Source: Crocodylus rhombifer (taxonomy: Eukaryota; Chordata; Crocodylia; Crocodylidae). Taken from it: 64,000 bases of DNA. The notes under the pieces are model-generated. The model did no database searches, was not told the origin of the DNA, and worked only from the letters and a program-made list of their open reading frames with translations. Both the position numbers and the translations under genes were made by a program. Positions 23,247 through 35,961 of this stretch are shown piece by piece; positions within the stretch are counted from its first letter, which is position 1; each line of letters starts with the position of its first letter. The DNA is taken from assembly GCA_038503035.1 (NCBI GenBank), contig JAVSML010000028.1, positions 69,464 through 133,463 of the forward strand, in the 5' to 3' direction.

Positions 23247-25341
23247 ATCTTAGATGTAAATGACTATAAGTATTGGATTTTACAACTACAGCAAAGTTGA
23301 GCCCAAGAATACAAAATGAATGAGTTCCCCCCACTTTCACCTCCCAAAAAGAAAGAATTGCTTAAAATAATAAATACTGTCATCTTCTGTTTTTCCTTCT
23401 AGTGCCAGACTGTACAGTTAATATTTTGAACTCTTACTTTGCATACAGGAAGACTAAACACTCACCTTTTAAAAATATAAAATAGAAGTGGACTCCAAAC
23501 AATTGAGTTTCAGAAGACCAAGTATCATGAGACTTTACTAAAATCACGTAATATGCATACTAGAAAAGACTAGAACAATAGTTAGCCATAGTAACAGTTG
23601 CGGTATTATGTTTTATTGATACAGTAATAAAGAAACCTTACCTTTGGAAATGGCAAGTACTTTCATCTAGAATAATTGTTGTAATGGAAGACATCCCAGG
23701 TCATTTTTATTACTCTCTTTTGAGGTGAAAGCAGTTTTGATGTAATGGGGTTTGCATATTCAACATCTCTTAAAGCCTGTAAGAAGGTCATCTGTTATTA
23801 ATAAATGTTGGGTCTTGACAGTATGACTGTTCTGTACTTTACAGCTTGTCTTTGGCTATAAATGTGAGCTTCAACATTGTAATAATGCCTAAGTTAGTCA
23901 CTGGTAAATAATATATCAGTTATTATTTCCATGCTAATCTAGAAAGAGTTTGGACATTTGTTCAGACAGTTGGTGTTCAGTTCCTTTTTTATTGCCTATA
24001 TGGAGACCTTTCTATATCATTTGCCTGCTGTAATAGATTATGACTCCATTGTTGAGGTCTGGGGAGTTCTGGTGACTTACATCTTATTAAATTTAATCGT
24101 TTTCTGTCATAGATGTTCCAAGGAAGTAGGTCTATTCATTATGACCTACTGTTGGTAGTAGAGATGTATTCCCCAGTAGAAAAACTTCTTCAGTGAGCTG
24201 TAAATTGGAGTTGAGGACTAGATTTATTGTATCTAATACACTGTGCTGAAAGGGCTGAACTTTGGAATAGTTCCATAGCATAAGCTCTGGTGTTATTTTT
24301 ATGGACTTCCACTTCTGGAATTTATCAGAGTTGAATAATTTAGTGCAAAGCATTTAGTTCACTTTCTATATAGAGTAGGCAATATGCTTTAAATAATGCT
24401 ACTACTATTACTGTTTGCATATTTTATCATGCAAGTTTAACAGATGCTAGATCATGTGATAACTGCTCTATATTTTGAATTCTCAAAATAATGTAAATGT
24501 AAGATAGATATTGTAAGTCTGCCTATTTTGTTTTGAGACTGTACAGTGTGATTATTTCTCCTTTTTAAATGTTTACCCTTAGCTGATGTAGCTTATCCTG
24601 CACAGGCCAAGAATTTTAGGGAATATCATTCAGTCACCATGTGATATTAAACCTTTATCTTCTCTATCATCAGTTCTAGACACTGGAGGAAATTCTCTCC
24701 TTGTTTTTTATATCAGGGAAGAATACATTTGAATAAAGTCAGAACAAAAAACTAGAGGAGCCTTTTATCTCAACAATCTAGATGTACAAGCAACTCTCTC
24801 TAATCAGCCATGCTACGTGAATAATAGTTGACAGATTTTGAAAATGGGCATGAGCTCGAGGGTCGCTGCAATAACTTCGCCTGTAGTAGTTTTAATTCAT
24901 TTTTGCTGATTCAACTTTTTGAATTGTTGTCCTTTCTGATCTGAGAAGCAGGTCTCCTTATTGATGCAGCCAGGGGAGAAAAGAAGCCATTTCCCCTTCT
25001 GGCATAGTTAAGTCAATCCAGTATGCCCTTTCCTTGTTATTTATATGCTTACAGAAAATGCCCTGATAATAGGTAAGGTTTTGAAGAGCTATCCCACCCT
25101 GTAAATAGCCAGAGGCTGTGATTAATTTTTGAGTTTTGAGCGCCCTTTGGGGGGAGAGACAAGGGCCATTGATGGGAGGGAAAGGACAGGATAGAGAAGT
25201 AGGAGGCACAATTCATGCAACTGTAAGTTATTTACTTCTGATGTTTTCTAAAAAACTTAACTTTCTGACTTTTGTGAAGCAGATTCTGTTCTGAATCATA
25301 CCAGTGTAAATCTAGAGTGATATGGAAGTAGGTGAAGTAAG
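23247..25341. other. AT-rich non-coding stretch, nothing recognised
   Basis: About 2.1 kb of AT-rich sequence without transposon ends, LINE tail or credible coding frame. Confidence 0.5.
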
Positions 25342-25344
25342 TAA

Positions 25345-25501
25345 GAGTGGTGTCACACATTCAACTTAACAGTTAACTAAGTGTAGTTGAAAGGCAAGCA
25401 ATTTAGCACATGGTAAATGCCCTAATGGGACTGCAAATTTCCTTTTAGGCGAAGTGATCACTACATTTACAACAATTGTAAGTGAATGTGTGACACTATC
25501 C
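25345..25501. mobile_element. PIF/Harbinger-like MITE, 157 bp
   Basis: The left end gagtggtgtcacacattcaa and the right end gtgaatgtgtgacactatcc are inverted repeats sharing gtgtcacacattca. TAA lies directly on both sides (25342-25344 and 25502-25504), the TWA duplication of Harbinger insertions. There is no coding capacity. The terminus (…GTGTCACACATTC) is similar in length and style to that of the larger family at 4.35 kb (…GGGACAGACATTC), so the two families may share a transposase. Confidence 0.8.
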
Positions 25502-25504
25502 TAA

Positions 25505-27813
25505 TAGGTACTAACTTTAATACATCACAACCTGCCAGTGTTCTGCAACTGTTGCAAATGAACATGGGACAAAGGCCCTGAGAGCACAATTTTAGGTCAG
25601 TCTCCTTAGCAATGTGGAGGAAAGTTGCAATGTCCTTTCCTACATCTTTGCCACTTTCTAAGAGGCTTGCCGAGCTCTTTTTGCTTTTACTCTTTTGCTT
25701 TTACTTCTTTTGACTTTACTATGGACTCAGTTTATATCCTTTACTAGTTACACTCAGAGATTCATGTATGGGGTCAAAACTAAAGTGCTTCTTTCATTCC
25801 TTCCTTTCTTTCCTTCTCTCCCTCGCTCCCTCCTAGCAGAACAGGCAAAGATGAGAATACGGTGAAGGGAAAATGTTCCTTCTGTTTAATTGTTAGCATG
25901 AAAAAACTGATTTGAAGATTACTTGATAGTTTTATTGGTAAGATCTCACTACACGTTATACATTACTTCAAATGTACCATGTGCTACGATGAATTGAACT
26001 GTGCTTTGTGTTTCCTGATTGATAAAATGTTTCCTCTAAATAAATCTTGCACTTCTAGATGCAGTGACATGAATAATAGAACATAAAGGTGTGAAGGAAA
26101 TGAACAATTTGTATGATGTGGAAAGAAAGTATGCTTCATTTGATCTTGGAAAATAAAGCACAGTTCAAATATGGCTGTCATTCTTGAACTGTCACATAGA
26201 ATTGCTACAATATATATCTTACGGTTAGATTTTGGAGTTGTTTAGAGATTTTTACATCTCATATAGTAGTATACTGTTACATCCTTGAGAAAGTTGATAA
26301 GAATAGTTTAATAAAAAGCTCACGGAATGTCCTGATATGAGAGCATTATAGCCTATTTTAGTGTGAAAGTCTAAACTACTTACAATTTGTCTAATATATC
26401 ATGTGTGATGGTGGCAAAAATGAAGAAAAATAAATTCTGAGAGACCAGAGTTTACAAAATGATATCTGTCATTTCATCTTTATCACTGATGTTTTATTTT
26501 AAATGGTGAGGTACCAACCCTAAACATTTTAGAGACATTTGTTTTTGCTGTTTTTGAAAAATAATATAACTGTGCTTGTTCTGCTATACCCTTTATCATC
26601 TTTTTTTCCCCAGTGATGCTGTTTATACTTCAAGATGATTTCCAACCTTTAACCTGATGAAAGGAAAAGCATGCTTAGGTTTCCATAGCAAATATGTAAG
26701 TGGTCAGCAGGTTAAAAATTACATTTACAGAGAAAATACAGCCTAACTTCATAAGAAAGGCAGCTTGACACTGAATAACATTTCGGTTCATTTCAAGTTG
26801 TATTTAGCTAATGCCTTCATGGCTGTAATCTCTGCAAGGTTACTTTATTACTTAAAGCACATGTTTTGAAGTGGCAGTCAAAAAGCTAAGGACATAGGGT
26901 TAAAAGACTTTCACACACAATAATTCTTAATCAAAATCTCATTTAGAATAAAACAGCACCTGGATTCACTAAGCCTGTGAGGTAGCATGATTCTCTTTCA
27001 AGGGAGGACAGGAGCTGCTTTTGACAGTGATTTATGCTCTTTTTTGCTTACCATGCTGAAGTATATTATTTAGCCTGACATGCATATGTGCATATATCAA
27101 GTGAGGTCTCAGCACCTGCTTCAGTCACCATACTGAATTTATCCTTGTTGATTCTTCTGAATATTGGTGGAGATCTAAGGACACCCAGTCTTTGACATGA
27201 CAGCTAGATCTGATTTCAGCTCAAGCTGGTTGTCTATTTGGACTCCGCGGCAGAAGTAATTAAGAATGGGATGTGATTGTCATTCAGCCTAGAATTACTT
27301 ACCATGCAAAAGAGTCTAGGAACAGGTTTTCTTACAGGTCAACAAGTAGACATCTAATTTCTGGGTTCTGCGACGTGTTAGAGACTATTTCTATGTAGAC
27401 TCTGAGCAAACACTGTGTGTGTAAAATGAATTGCACTGAAACCTGTTGGTCCTGAAGTCTCTTAAAGGGCAGAATAATCTCGATTGCTCTGCAAATCTTA
27501 TATATATACACTCTCCTAAATCAGAAGCATATGGTACTTCCTGAAAAATTCCTAGCCCAATAGAGATTATGGAAAGGTAACTATAAAATTTACTAGAAAA
27601 TGATAACTATTTGACACATTTTTCAACTATCCAGTAAAATCTAAGAGAAATTGTACTACTGTCAGAGAACTCTATATGGAAGGTTTAAAAATAACGTATA
27701 GAAAGGCTCATAAATTAAAGCTGATATAATAATTTCCAGAGATTTCTGCTGATTCCATCTCTATTAAATTCTACATGGAAATAGTGGTGTAAATTACAAA
27801 TCAGGCATTATTT
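25505..27813. other. AT-rich non-coding stretch; possible conserved non-coding DNA at 26.7-27.3 kb
   Basis: No gene is recognised. A pyrimidine-rich tract (ttccttcctttctttccttc) lies at about 25797-25836. The part at about 26.75-27.15 kb is free of repeat signatures and has TAAT-rich and ATGCATAT-like motifs, but conservation cannot be judged from one sequence. Confidence 0.4.
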
Positions 27814-27821
27814 GGTTAGAC

Positions 27822-28046
27822 CACTGGTCTCCAGAGTGGGGTGAGTAAGATGATCCATTGGGGTGCTGGAAGAAAATATTAGAATTTCTATTTCTATTTA
27901 TATAAATATACATATATTGGGGGTGCATGCTCAAATTTTTTTTTACTGATGGGGTGCGCGAATATAAATATACATATATTGGGGGTACGTGGTCAAAAAA
28001 TTTTTAATGATAGGGGTGCACGATCAAAACAGTTTGGAGACCACTG
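27822..28046. mobile_element. hAT-like MITE with perfect 8-bp duplication
   Basis: The element runs from cactggtctccag to tttggagaccactg, which are inverted repeats. ggttagac occurs directly before (27814-27821) and directly after (28047-28054), a perfect 8-bp target duplication diagnostic of hAT insertions. The body contains two to three partly repeated units around aatataaatatacatatatt and gggggt. At 225 bp it is non-autonomous. The intact duplication implies a younger insertion than most neighbours. Confidence 0.92.
27895..28020 (+). repeat. Short internal tandem duplication in the hAT MITE
   Basis: The unit tataaatatacatatattgg occurs at about 27900 and 27963, each copy followed by ggggtgc or ggggtac, then 'tcaaa' and a T-rich stretch. 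The period is about 62 bp. Confidence 0.75.
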
Positions 28047-28054
28047 GGTTAGAC

Positions 28055-31000
28055 AATGGATGTTAAGTGGCAAAGCAGAATAATTTACACTGACCAGTTC
28101 TCCACCAGGGCACGCACAGTTCTGGGTATTGCTTTATTCTGTACATGCTCTGTTTGAATACTAACTTGTTATCAGTACCACTGGTTTTCCATGTTTTATC
28201 CAAGATGCACTTGTGCAGCCCCTAGATATTGCTGCCTGGCATGTAGTGTCTATTGAAAAAAGGGCTCTATGAAAGGGAGCTTTATTCTTACACCTGTATA
28301 CAATATGCAGGATCACTATATAGGGAGATGCCTGCATGAAAAAAGGCAAAGTAGGGTTGGTGGATCTTGCTCAGTCTTTATCTTCAACAAGTGTATGACT
28401 TGGAGTTTTAAAATTGAAACAGAGTGTACTTTTTACCTAAAAGCTATCAGTGGGATTCACCCTGCAGCACTGAAGCATGAGGGACTGTCCTAGAAGCATG
28501 TGGCGTGGCTTTGGGAAGGACTCCTCAGACTTTCAAGTCTCAGATCCTCTGGAGAGCCCCAGTGTGCATCCTACCTGGCTCAATATTGTAGTACAGCTAT
28601 GCAAAATTCCATACTGTGAGGTGTTAAGGATTTTAAGAAAGCAGTAAAATAGGTTTACTCAGTGAAAACTTCCTTTTAAGCTTTAGAATAGTAGGGTTAA
28701 ATATAGTTTGGAGGCATAGCATCTCTTTCATCTATGAATAGTGTGTGATTTGGAAGAAAATTGTAGGAAAAATATTTAAGTGAACCAGACAGCTTACCCC
28801 AGGTAACTTATGTCTTCCTAACAATCAAGCTGATTACACATAAATATCATACAGTTGTAGGAAAGATCTGAAATCTCTTGCTGTAGAAGGAGATATTATC
28901 ATATCTGCAGACATTTAACAAAAGGGAGATGGTGAGGGCATAGAAAGACATCAGAAAATAAACTGAAAACATGCCTGATGAAGTTATACCATGCTTCAAT
29001 TATAAAATGGGTAGCATGCCCATTTCCCACCTATTACCCATAAACTACCTTATCAAACTGAAGTGTATATGATTGATTCACAACTAGCTGTTTCCTGATG
29101 TCTCAACTCCCCAAGCTTATGATGTGAAGGGATGGGTGAATGCATCCAAAATGTATTTAGCAAATATAAACAAATGTACTTGAAGACACAGTCAGCTGTG
29201 CATGACATTGTCTTTCAATGGTGGCACCTTGGAGAGATAAGAGTTTTGCTGTGTGCACTGGAAAGGGCTAAGATGAGACATCTAAGATTGCACACTAGGG
29301 ATAAAGAAAAACAGATGAGGTAATGTTTTGTAAGCAGTTGAGAAGCGAAGGGAGATTAGGAAATAAAAAGCTTTAGTTGCATGCTATGTCTGATGTTATT
29401 TCTCTCCCTCTCCCTACTGTCAGCCATGCAACAGATACCTTTTCCTTATTCTCTCATTTACTGACTCTGTATTTTTGTTAATCCTGTAATTTTCTTCTTA
29501 ATCATTTCCCATGAAATACTGCATAATTTGGTGTGGCTATTGAAAACTTGTGATTTAGTGGGAATTGTTGTTCCATTTCCTCAATTTGGTCTATAATCAT
29601 TCTCACCTCCCCACCTTCTAGTTTCTGCTCCTGAAGTTTTTTTATTATAAAATACAGCAACAGAATCTCTCGGTCAATTGTTAGTCCCTGTGGTTGTTAT
29701 TTCACATTGAATTTTATCAACACCTGGCTAGCTACTGATATTAGGCATTTTCCCCAGCACTCTTATTCTCTTGTGAAAGCATCAGCCTTCTCTTTCTTAA
29801 GAAAGGAGAGCTGAATGATATTCATGGCTACATTAAAAACAAACAAAACAGGGGGGGAAAGGCCTCTTTGTAAAAGCAGTGTGTGAAAATTAGAGAACAC
29901 ATTTTTTTTTTGCTTAGGTTTTTGTGTGATTTGAGGACTTATGAAAGTTTCTGAATTGATATCTTGATGAGTGTAATGCTCTCTGACCATACAGCCAGGA
30001 CTTAAAGGGTTAGCTGTCCTGCCATGTGCTTTGATTCAGTCCTGTAGAAGAGAAGGCAGTTCAATCTCCCGGTCCATTTGACTTCTGGCACCTCGTTTGA
30101 AATTGCCATTAGGCATGTCAGTATGCACTAGGTTTGGTTGATGAATATTTTGCATCTGGAAACACATTTTTGTAGAACATGTTCTTTTTCTAACCGAAAA
30201 TTGCCATTGAACTTTAGTGCTATTGAAAATATTGTGGTATTTTCTATTTTTAAAAAATGGTTTTGTTTTTTTTTTTGTTCTTCCTTTCCCTTGGGCTCCT
30301 TAGGGTGATGGGAGAGAGAAGGGGGGAGAAGGAAGGAATTCAGTTTCAAACAGAGACACATAGCAGGGCAGCTCCATATCCAAGGCAGAGCCAGCTCCTG
30401 CAGTGGCAGTGTGATCACTTGCCACTGTGGCAACAGCTGCTCAAGTTTCCCCCCTCTCCCCCCCACCCATGCACAAGGGTCACGTCTAGGGCTGCTGCTG
30501 TGTCACTTTATTCCCCACTACCCCATCTTAGTTATACTTCTGTTTTCAAATACTAAGTGCAGATTTTTATTATTATAATTTTGGGTTTTCATTGAAAAAA
30601 CAAAAATGGTCACAGGAAAATCTTAAAACACCATTTTTTTCCAGTGAAAATCATCAATCATGTTCAGGTTGGTGTGTACTAGTATTCTCGTGGTCTGTAA
30701 TCTGCCCAGTAGGAACTGGATTTAGGCTGGGGGGGTTGGTTTTGTTTAGTTTGTTTAGTAGTTCCTCAAGGGTTTTTACTCTTAGTGGTAATAAAGGAGC
30801 AAAAGCATTATCTGCAGTTTGTATAATGATACAAAAACATGTCTTTTACTAAATTTTTCCATGTTGCATGTTTGTTAACATTATCCAAAGAAAAACAAGG
30901 AGGGCTAGATGTTTTGTCCTGTGTAAGTCTCAGCAATTCAAGCTAATTTCAGTGACAGTGTGCAGGTATCCTGCAGCATGGACAGTAGTATTATGTCAGT

Positions 31001-32055
31001 CTGCAGATCTCTCCTTTGGAGAACAGCATGTGATATAAATGTTGAAAGCTGACACTAAAAATATCATTGGATGAAGAACAAATTAATTCAAAAGCCATCT
31101 AGAAAGTCTTGAGAAGTCACCAGTATCTGGAGAAAGCAGCATGGTCCAGTGCTTTCCCAATGTCAGACTACTGAGTTTTATCTCTTCTGTGATTTTGGGA
31201 AGTCAGTCTACTTCTCTATCTTAGCATCCTCCTCATCTTTAATATTGGGTTTGTGTTGTATAACTATGGCCCACACAGTGGTCAGAAGGAGTTGAGTTCT
31301 GCTTGTGATGATGGGGGCCTGATTCCTTTCTTGTTCTGTTGGATTGACGTTGTTGTAACTCTCCTAACATTAGCTGAAGAACATGGGGAGCTGATCCAGA
31401 AATTTTTTTCTAATCAACAATTTCTGATTTAATTTCCTGTTCCAGAATATCAGTTTCCATTCAGATTCACTGAAAATAAATCAGGACTAAGTAGCTGTTC
31501 TTCTTTAAATTCACATTAAATCTGAATTAACTTTCCTATATAAACAAGCCCTTGAGTTGATCCTATTCTACCCATTCATAAATTATGTCAGTTAGGCTCC
31601 AAAAGTCACTATAAAATGCAAAGAAATGTTAATTATGCTTGCTAAGCTGATATAAAGGATACATACAAGCTTCTGTGATATGCGTGTGTCCCAATGTAAC
31701 ACGGCTGCTTGGGGAACAGATGTGCAGGGAAAGAAGTATTAACACCAATATTTATAGTCACATATGCTTCCATGTCTGTAAATTCCCCTGGAGCAGAGAC
31801 TCCTATCTCCTCCAAATAGCCCATCTTATCTCATTCTTGGAAGCTTGCTGCTAGAGTCTTGTATCATTTGCTTTTTAGGACTGTTGTTCCTTGTCAATCT
31901 TAAAGTGCCCAATATTTGGAAATCACTGTCCAATTAATTGAGAGCTTTGCTTTCATTTTAAAATGTTCTGATAGTGTTCTACTATTTTTTACTTGGGAGC
32001 TATTCACCTTGCTCTTGAAAGAAAGGTCTGGTTTAGCAGAGGCCATGCACTTATA
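28055..32055. other. Long quiet non-coding stretch
   Basis: Four kilobases with no LINE tail, transposon ends or convincing exon. Frames reach about 112 codons at 30128-30466 (minus) and 99 codons at 30257-30556 (plus), overlapping each other in a locally GC-richer patch with no domain. Confidence 0.5.
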
Positions 32056-32061
32056 ACTGAA

Positions 32062-32083
32062 TATTAATAATAATAATAATAAC
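32062..32083 (+). repeat. (TAA)n microsatellite
   Basis: About six ATA/TAA units, aataataataataataataa, ending before cagcag. Confidence 0.85.
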
Positions 32084-32159
32084 AGCAGTATTTATATAGT
32101 TTATTTCTTCTGGAAGGTTTCAGAAGTGATATACAGAAGAGAACTAGTTTGTATTATCA

Positions 32160-33290
32160 TACAGTGTGTCTTAGGCCACCAGCACACATTCATTTAATGG
32201 TGTAGTGGGATGTGATACCTTATTTTAACAATCTTACCTGCTGCTGTGATGCATGTGCATGGCAGGAGACATGATTATTGGAATTAGGAATCAGATCCCA
32301 ATATCGCCATTACTACTTTCAGTGCAAGAAGAGTTTGGGATTATAAGAAGTTCCCCTGCACTGAGTAGTTGAAAGAGTGCCCGCAGTTTCAGGTGGGGTT
32401 GACAATCACCTGATTGTTCGCTTCGGCCCTGGAAATGCACCAGGGACTCAAATCAGCTCCAGTGAGGTTTGATAATCAGCTGGTTGTCAGGACTGGAACC
32501 AGCAATCATCCGAGTGTCCCAAACTCCAGTGAAATGAGGTGATAATCAGCCAATTTGCATCCCTGGGTGGAACAGCCTCAGGTCTGGTTCAAGACCAGGG
32601 CTGTCCAGGCCTAGCTGACAATCATGTGATTGTCAACCCCAACCCCCAGCAGCCCTGGAGAGGCTCCTGGTGCATGGAGGATCAGAGTCGCCTGGTTGAG
32701 AGGAGCCAAAGGGCTTCCATCACTTTAAATCCTGCTGGGAGCCTTTGATCCATCATGTCCCAGCAGCCTGGCCAGTGTACCTGCTCGGGAAGCTGCTTTG
32801 GCACACTTTTTAAAGCTCCCTGTGTGCTGGGACCCCCTGTGTGGAGCACAGGCAGATGGTGAAGGAGCTCCTAGCTTCCCCACTGCCCATGCCACACACC
32901 ATGAAGTGGTGCTTGCACCTGGGGAGATGAGCACTCCCAGCTCCCCATCTGCCACTTTCACAGCTGCCCTGAGAAGTTAAAAATCAAACATGCAGCTATT
33001 ACTCCCAGCATTGTTCCTGCTTTTCTGAAATCTGGGGTGTAATAAGCCTGAGATGGGGAGATGCTCCCTGATGTTAGTCTCAGGGCACCCCACTGTCTGC
33101 CTCCAGGGATCAGATGAGGGCACTGGGTCCAGAACCCAGTGCTGCCTGCCAGCAAGTCTTATTGACTGGGTAGGAGATGGCTGTGGCTTGCAGCTGCCAC
33201 ATCCTGGACCCCTCCACTCAGCTAAGCATCAGGATCCTGCATTAAATTTAAAGTGTGATACAAATAAGCAATAACGATATTACAAGTTAT
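32160..33290. mobile_element. Unclassified DNA repeat with GC-rich core and palindrome array
   Basis: A compositionally distinct block of about 1.1 kb. On the left tcttaggccaccagcacaca, followed by ttcattta, resembles a Harbinger end (TTA followed by GGC…ACATTC), but no matching right end is found. The core contains a four-member palindrome array (separate entry) and GC-rich text. Related words occur at 2.34-2.64 kb. The frame at 32725-32961 (minus, 78 codons) and others are unrelated to any family I recognise. Confidence 0.4.
32401..32634. repeat. Array of four GACAATCA(n)TGATTGTC palindromes, about 70-bp period
   Basis: The near-palindrome occurs at 32401-32418 (gacaatcacctgattgtt), 32471-32488 (gataatcagctggttgtc), 32541-32557 (gataatcagccaatttg) and 32617-32634 (gacaatcatgtgattgtc). 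The last has perfect 8-bp arms. Spacings are 70, 70 and 76 bp. Between them runs partly repeated text of the 'ctggaaccagca / ctccagtgaggt' type. It may be a decayed tandem repeat whose unit contains an inverted repeat, or subterminal binding sites of a transposon. Confidence 0.7.
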
Positions 33291-33800
33291 GTATAGATTA
33301 TCTTTGCGATGAATTTGCTGTATTAACACTTTATAGATTGCTTTAACTTGTGGCTGGGTTACTATTTATGGTGTGATTAACACCATAATCATGTCTTAAA
33401 TGTACCATGTGCCTTTTGTCTTGATCTCCTTTCCCTTCCCCGGCACTGTAAACTATTCCATTTATATTGGTGTTCTGTCTGTGAAAGAGCAGAATGCATA
33501 GAACACGATCTCTTGAACCTGGTATTTGCATATTTGGGACCAAAGTCAGTGAGTGTCTCTCCATCTGGTTCATTGTACATGATGCAATTGCACACTGAAG
33601 CTGCCCAGCCCAAATAGGCTGTAATATGATAGCGCCTTGTAGAAGTCTTTTCTTCATCTAGACACCAATTTAGCTAGGTACTTAAACACATACCTAGTTT
33701 TAAACATAAAGTTAGTCCCACTGATGTCAGTAGGGCAACCCAAATGTGGAATTCCTTGTTTATTTAAATTAGGCATATGGATAGGGTACTAAATAATGAA
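33291..33800. other. Non-coding stretch, nothing recognised
   Basis: Short AT-rich interval. The frame at 33343-33657 (minus, 104 codons) has no recognisable domain. Confidence 0.5.
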
Positions 33801-34541
33801 TCAGGGCCATGCCTGGGTAACTTGGAGGAGTGAGTGCAGAGGGGGGCACAGTGGCATGGATGCAACCTCCTTTCAGTTGATTTCATGGGGACTTATTTTT
33901 AAGGCCTGAAAGAGGTAAGGATTCCTCTGTCTCCTTTCCACTCTGTGTTGTGTTATGTTCTCTCCTCTCTCATTCCCCTATCCCCAGCCTGCTGCTGCTG
34001 TTGTCCCTGGTGCCTCAGGTGTGGAGGGCTCCACAGCTGCTCCTGCCCTGATCCAGCTGGGATCCACAGTGAGCCAGGGACAGTAGCAGCAGTGGGTGGG
34101 TTCTTCTTCCTGTTCACATCCCCGGGTGTTCTCTGGGGCACAGGGGAGCAGACACAGAGAAAGGCCACTGCCATTTGTGTTCCCAGCCAATTCTAGCTCC
34201 CCACACAGCCCAGCTGGAGTGGGGCAGAAACAGCTCTAGAGCTGTCCCCACCCCCCAGGGCAGTAGGGGACAGCAGCAGTAGTGGGTGGGGGGCAGGAGA
34301 ATGAAGGGAAGGGGATGTGTCACTGAGCACTTAGAGGAAGGGACAGAACTAAGAGCAGGGAGGGAAAATTTTTACCTGATTGGAAGACTTTAAAATGTCT
34401 CCTGCTGCGGCTCCCTCTCCTCCCCCCCCCCACCCCCCCCCACCCCTTCAGGGTAGAGAGGGTGATTGGAGCAGGGGGCATACCCACCCCTGCAGGGCTG
34501 ATGGCTGCTCCCCTTTATAAAATCCTGGATCCGCCTATGGC
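33801..34541. mobile_element. Putative DNA transposon with GC-rich duplicated core
   Basis: A GC-rich block between cagggccatgcctgggtaac and the right edge tcctggatccgcctatgg, whose reverse complement ccataggcggatccagga is a weak partner for the left end. Two words, gacagtagcagcagtgggtg (about 34080) and gacagcagcagtagtgggtg (about 34270), are direct repeats about 190 bp apart. A poly-C tract lies at about 34422-34441. There is no legible duplication and the superfamily is unknown. Confidence 0.35.
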
Positions 34542-35824
34542 AACTGATTAGACGTGGTCCACTGCCTTCATTATGCCTACACAGCAGCCACTGCAGTAAC
34601 TGCCAATCATGTAGTTACACACAAGTTAACTTGAAAGTAGCCTTCCACGGCAGCCTGGACTCAAAACAAGGCAACTGTTTGAGTAGTTATTCAGCCTCTT
34701 GGGAGGGTTTTGTATACCATGCTGCTGTAGCTACATTGCTAGAAATACTGGAGGTATTTGGTTTAAAGCTAGTTAAAGTATGTCTGAGTGGGCTGTGGTT
34801 GATGCAGTGCAGAAATACTGTTTGATTTACAAAATAGCTCCTCTTTTCTCTAAGGACCAAACTGAAGGAAAACAAATTCTGTTACCAAAGGTTCCTGCAT
34901 TTATCAGCTTTATGCATTTTCTAATCAACTGATCAGACTCTGTCTTTTTTCTTAGCAGGCACTAAATACATTTGTAACCTAAAAATCAGGTTTTCACAGG
35001 CAGTGAAGATCAATAGAATAAATTCTATAATTCCATTGCCCGTCAGATTCCAAAGTTACTGAATCCTCTGAAAAGGGCATGTCATCATGCTTATCTTTGA
35101 AAGTCTGAAGGATTGTAGAGGAGTCCCTAATGTGTTAACAATATGGTCATTCAAAGAAAAATGTTCTGGACTGGACTGAATTTATGGTTATTATGCAAAT
35201 GTAACTACCATATTCTGTGCAGAAAGCAGTAGTTTGAGAGGAGAAAGTAGAAATGAGCCTATTCAAGAGCTGTTCTCGTTAATAATATCCTATAAAGAAT
35301 TTGGTGTTCATTAATAGCTGCTGGACCATTATTAGGATTAAGACATAATTTGCTTGAACTGAGTATGTCTGTTTCAGAGCTACTTTAATTACAGGAAGCT
35401 TAGTAGAGATACTAGTATTGGACTACAGCAATTTTCTTTGTGCCAAAAGGAAATTCTTAGGAGTTTTTCTCAAACAGTAGAAATTACCAATTTGCAGAAA
35501 AACAGTACAAGGTTTTTGAACCATGTTAGACCCCACTCGATCCCTCAGATTGGGTTTAAATATGTTTAGGTTGTACATAATCCTTGAACTGTATCTCTGC
35601 AAAAGAATCAATTGAATCCAAAATCCCTGAAAGGATTGTTGCAAGTTATTTGCATAAAGTCCAGTGAAACTTTGAGTGTGTGCATGTGCATGTGTATTTA
35701 TTCTGTCATTCCTTCAAAAAACAAGGAGGTATTTTGCTAGACAAAATATTTGGCCTTTGGAAACTATCCTGTTTAGACACATGTACCAACCAATGTAAGT
35801 TAAGAGTGCATATGAAGAAGCAGG
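34542..35824. other. AT-rich non-coding stretch, nothing recognised
   Basis: No LINE tail, paired inverted repeats or credible exon seen. Confidence 0.5.
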
Positions 35825-35961
35825 GGTATGGGTTGTAGCTGTGGTGACCTAAGGACATAGGCAGACAAGGTTCTTTGGGTAAATCTGATATCTTTTATTA
35901 TTATTAGTTGGTCTAATTATTTAAGCTATTAGATTTACCCAAAGAACCTTGTCTGCCTATG
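35825..35961. mobile_element. Minimal foldback copy of the 'GGTTCTTTGGGTAAAT' element family
   Basis: 35856-35886 (starting cataggcagacaaggttctt) and 35931-35961 (ending aaccttgtctgcctatg) are perfect reverse complements over 31 bp, separated by 44 bp. The outer left part, ggttgtagctgtggtgacct, matches in reverse the ggctacaaccaac tail of the copy at 58.81-59.68 kb. The interior has lost almost everything between the two ends, giving a compact hairpin. No transposase is present. Confidence 0.85.

Noticed and set aside
32401..32634. CRISPR-like repeat-spacer array
   Set aside because: The repeats are short, degenerate palindromes in vertebrate DNA, spacers are partly homologous to each other, and no cas genes exist.
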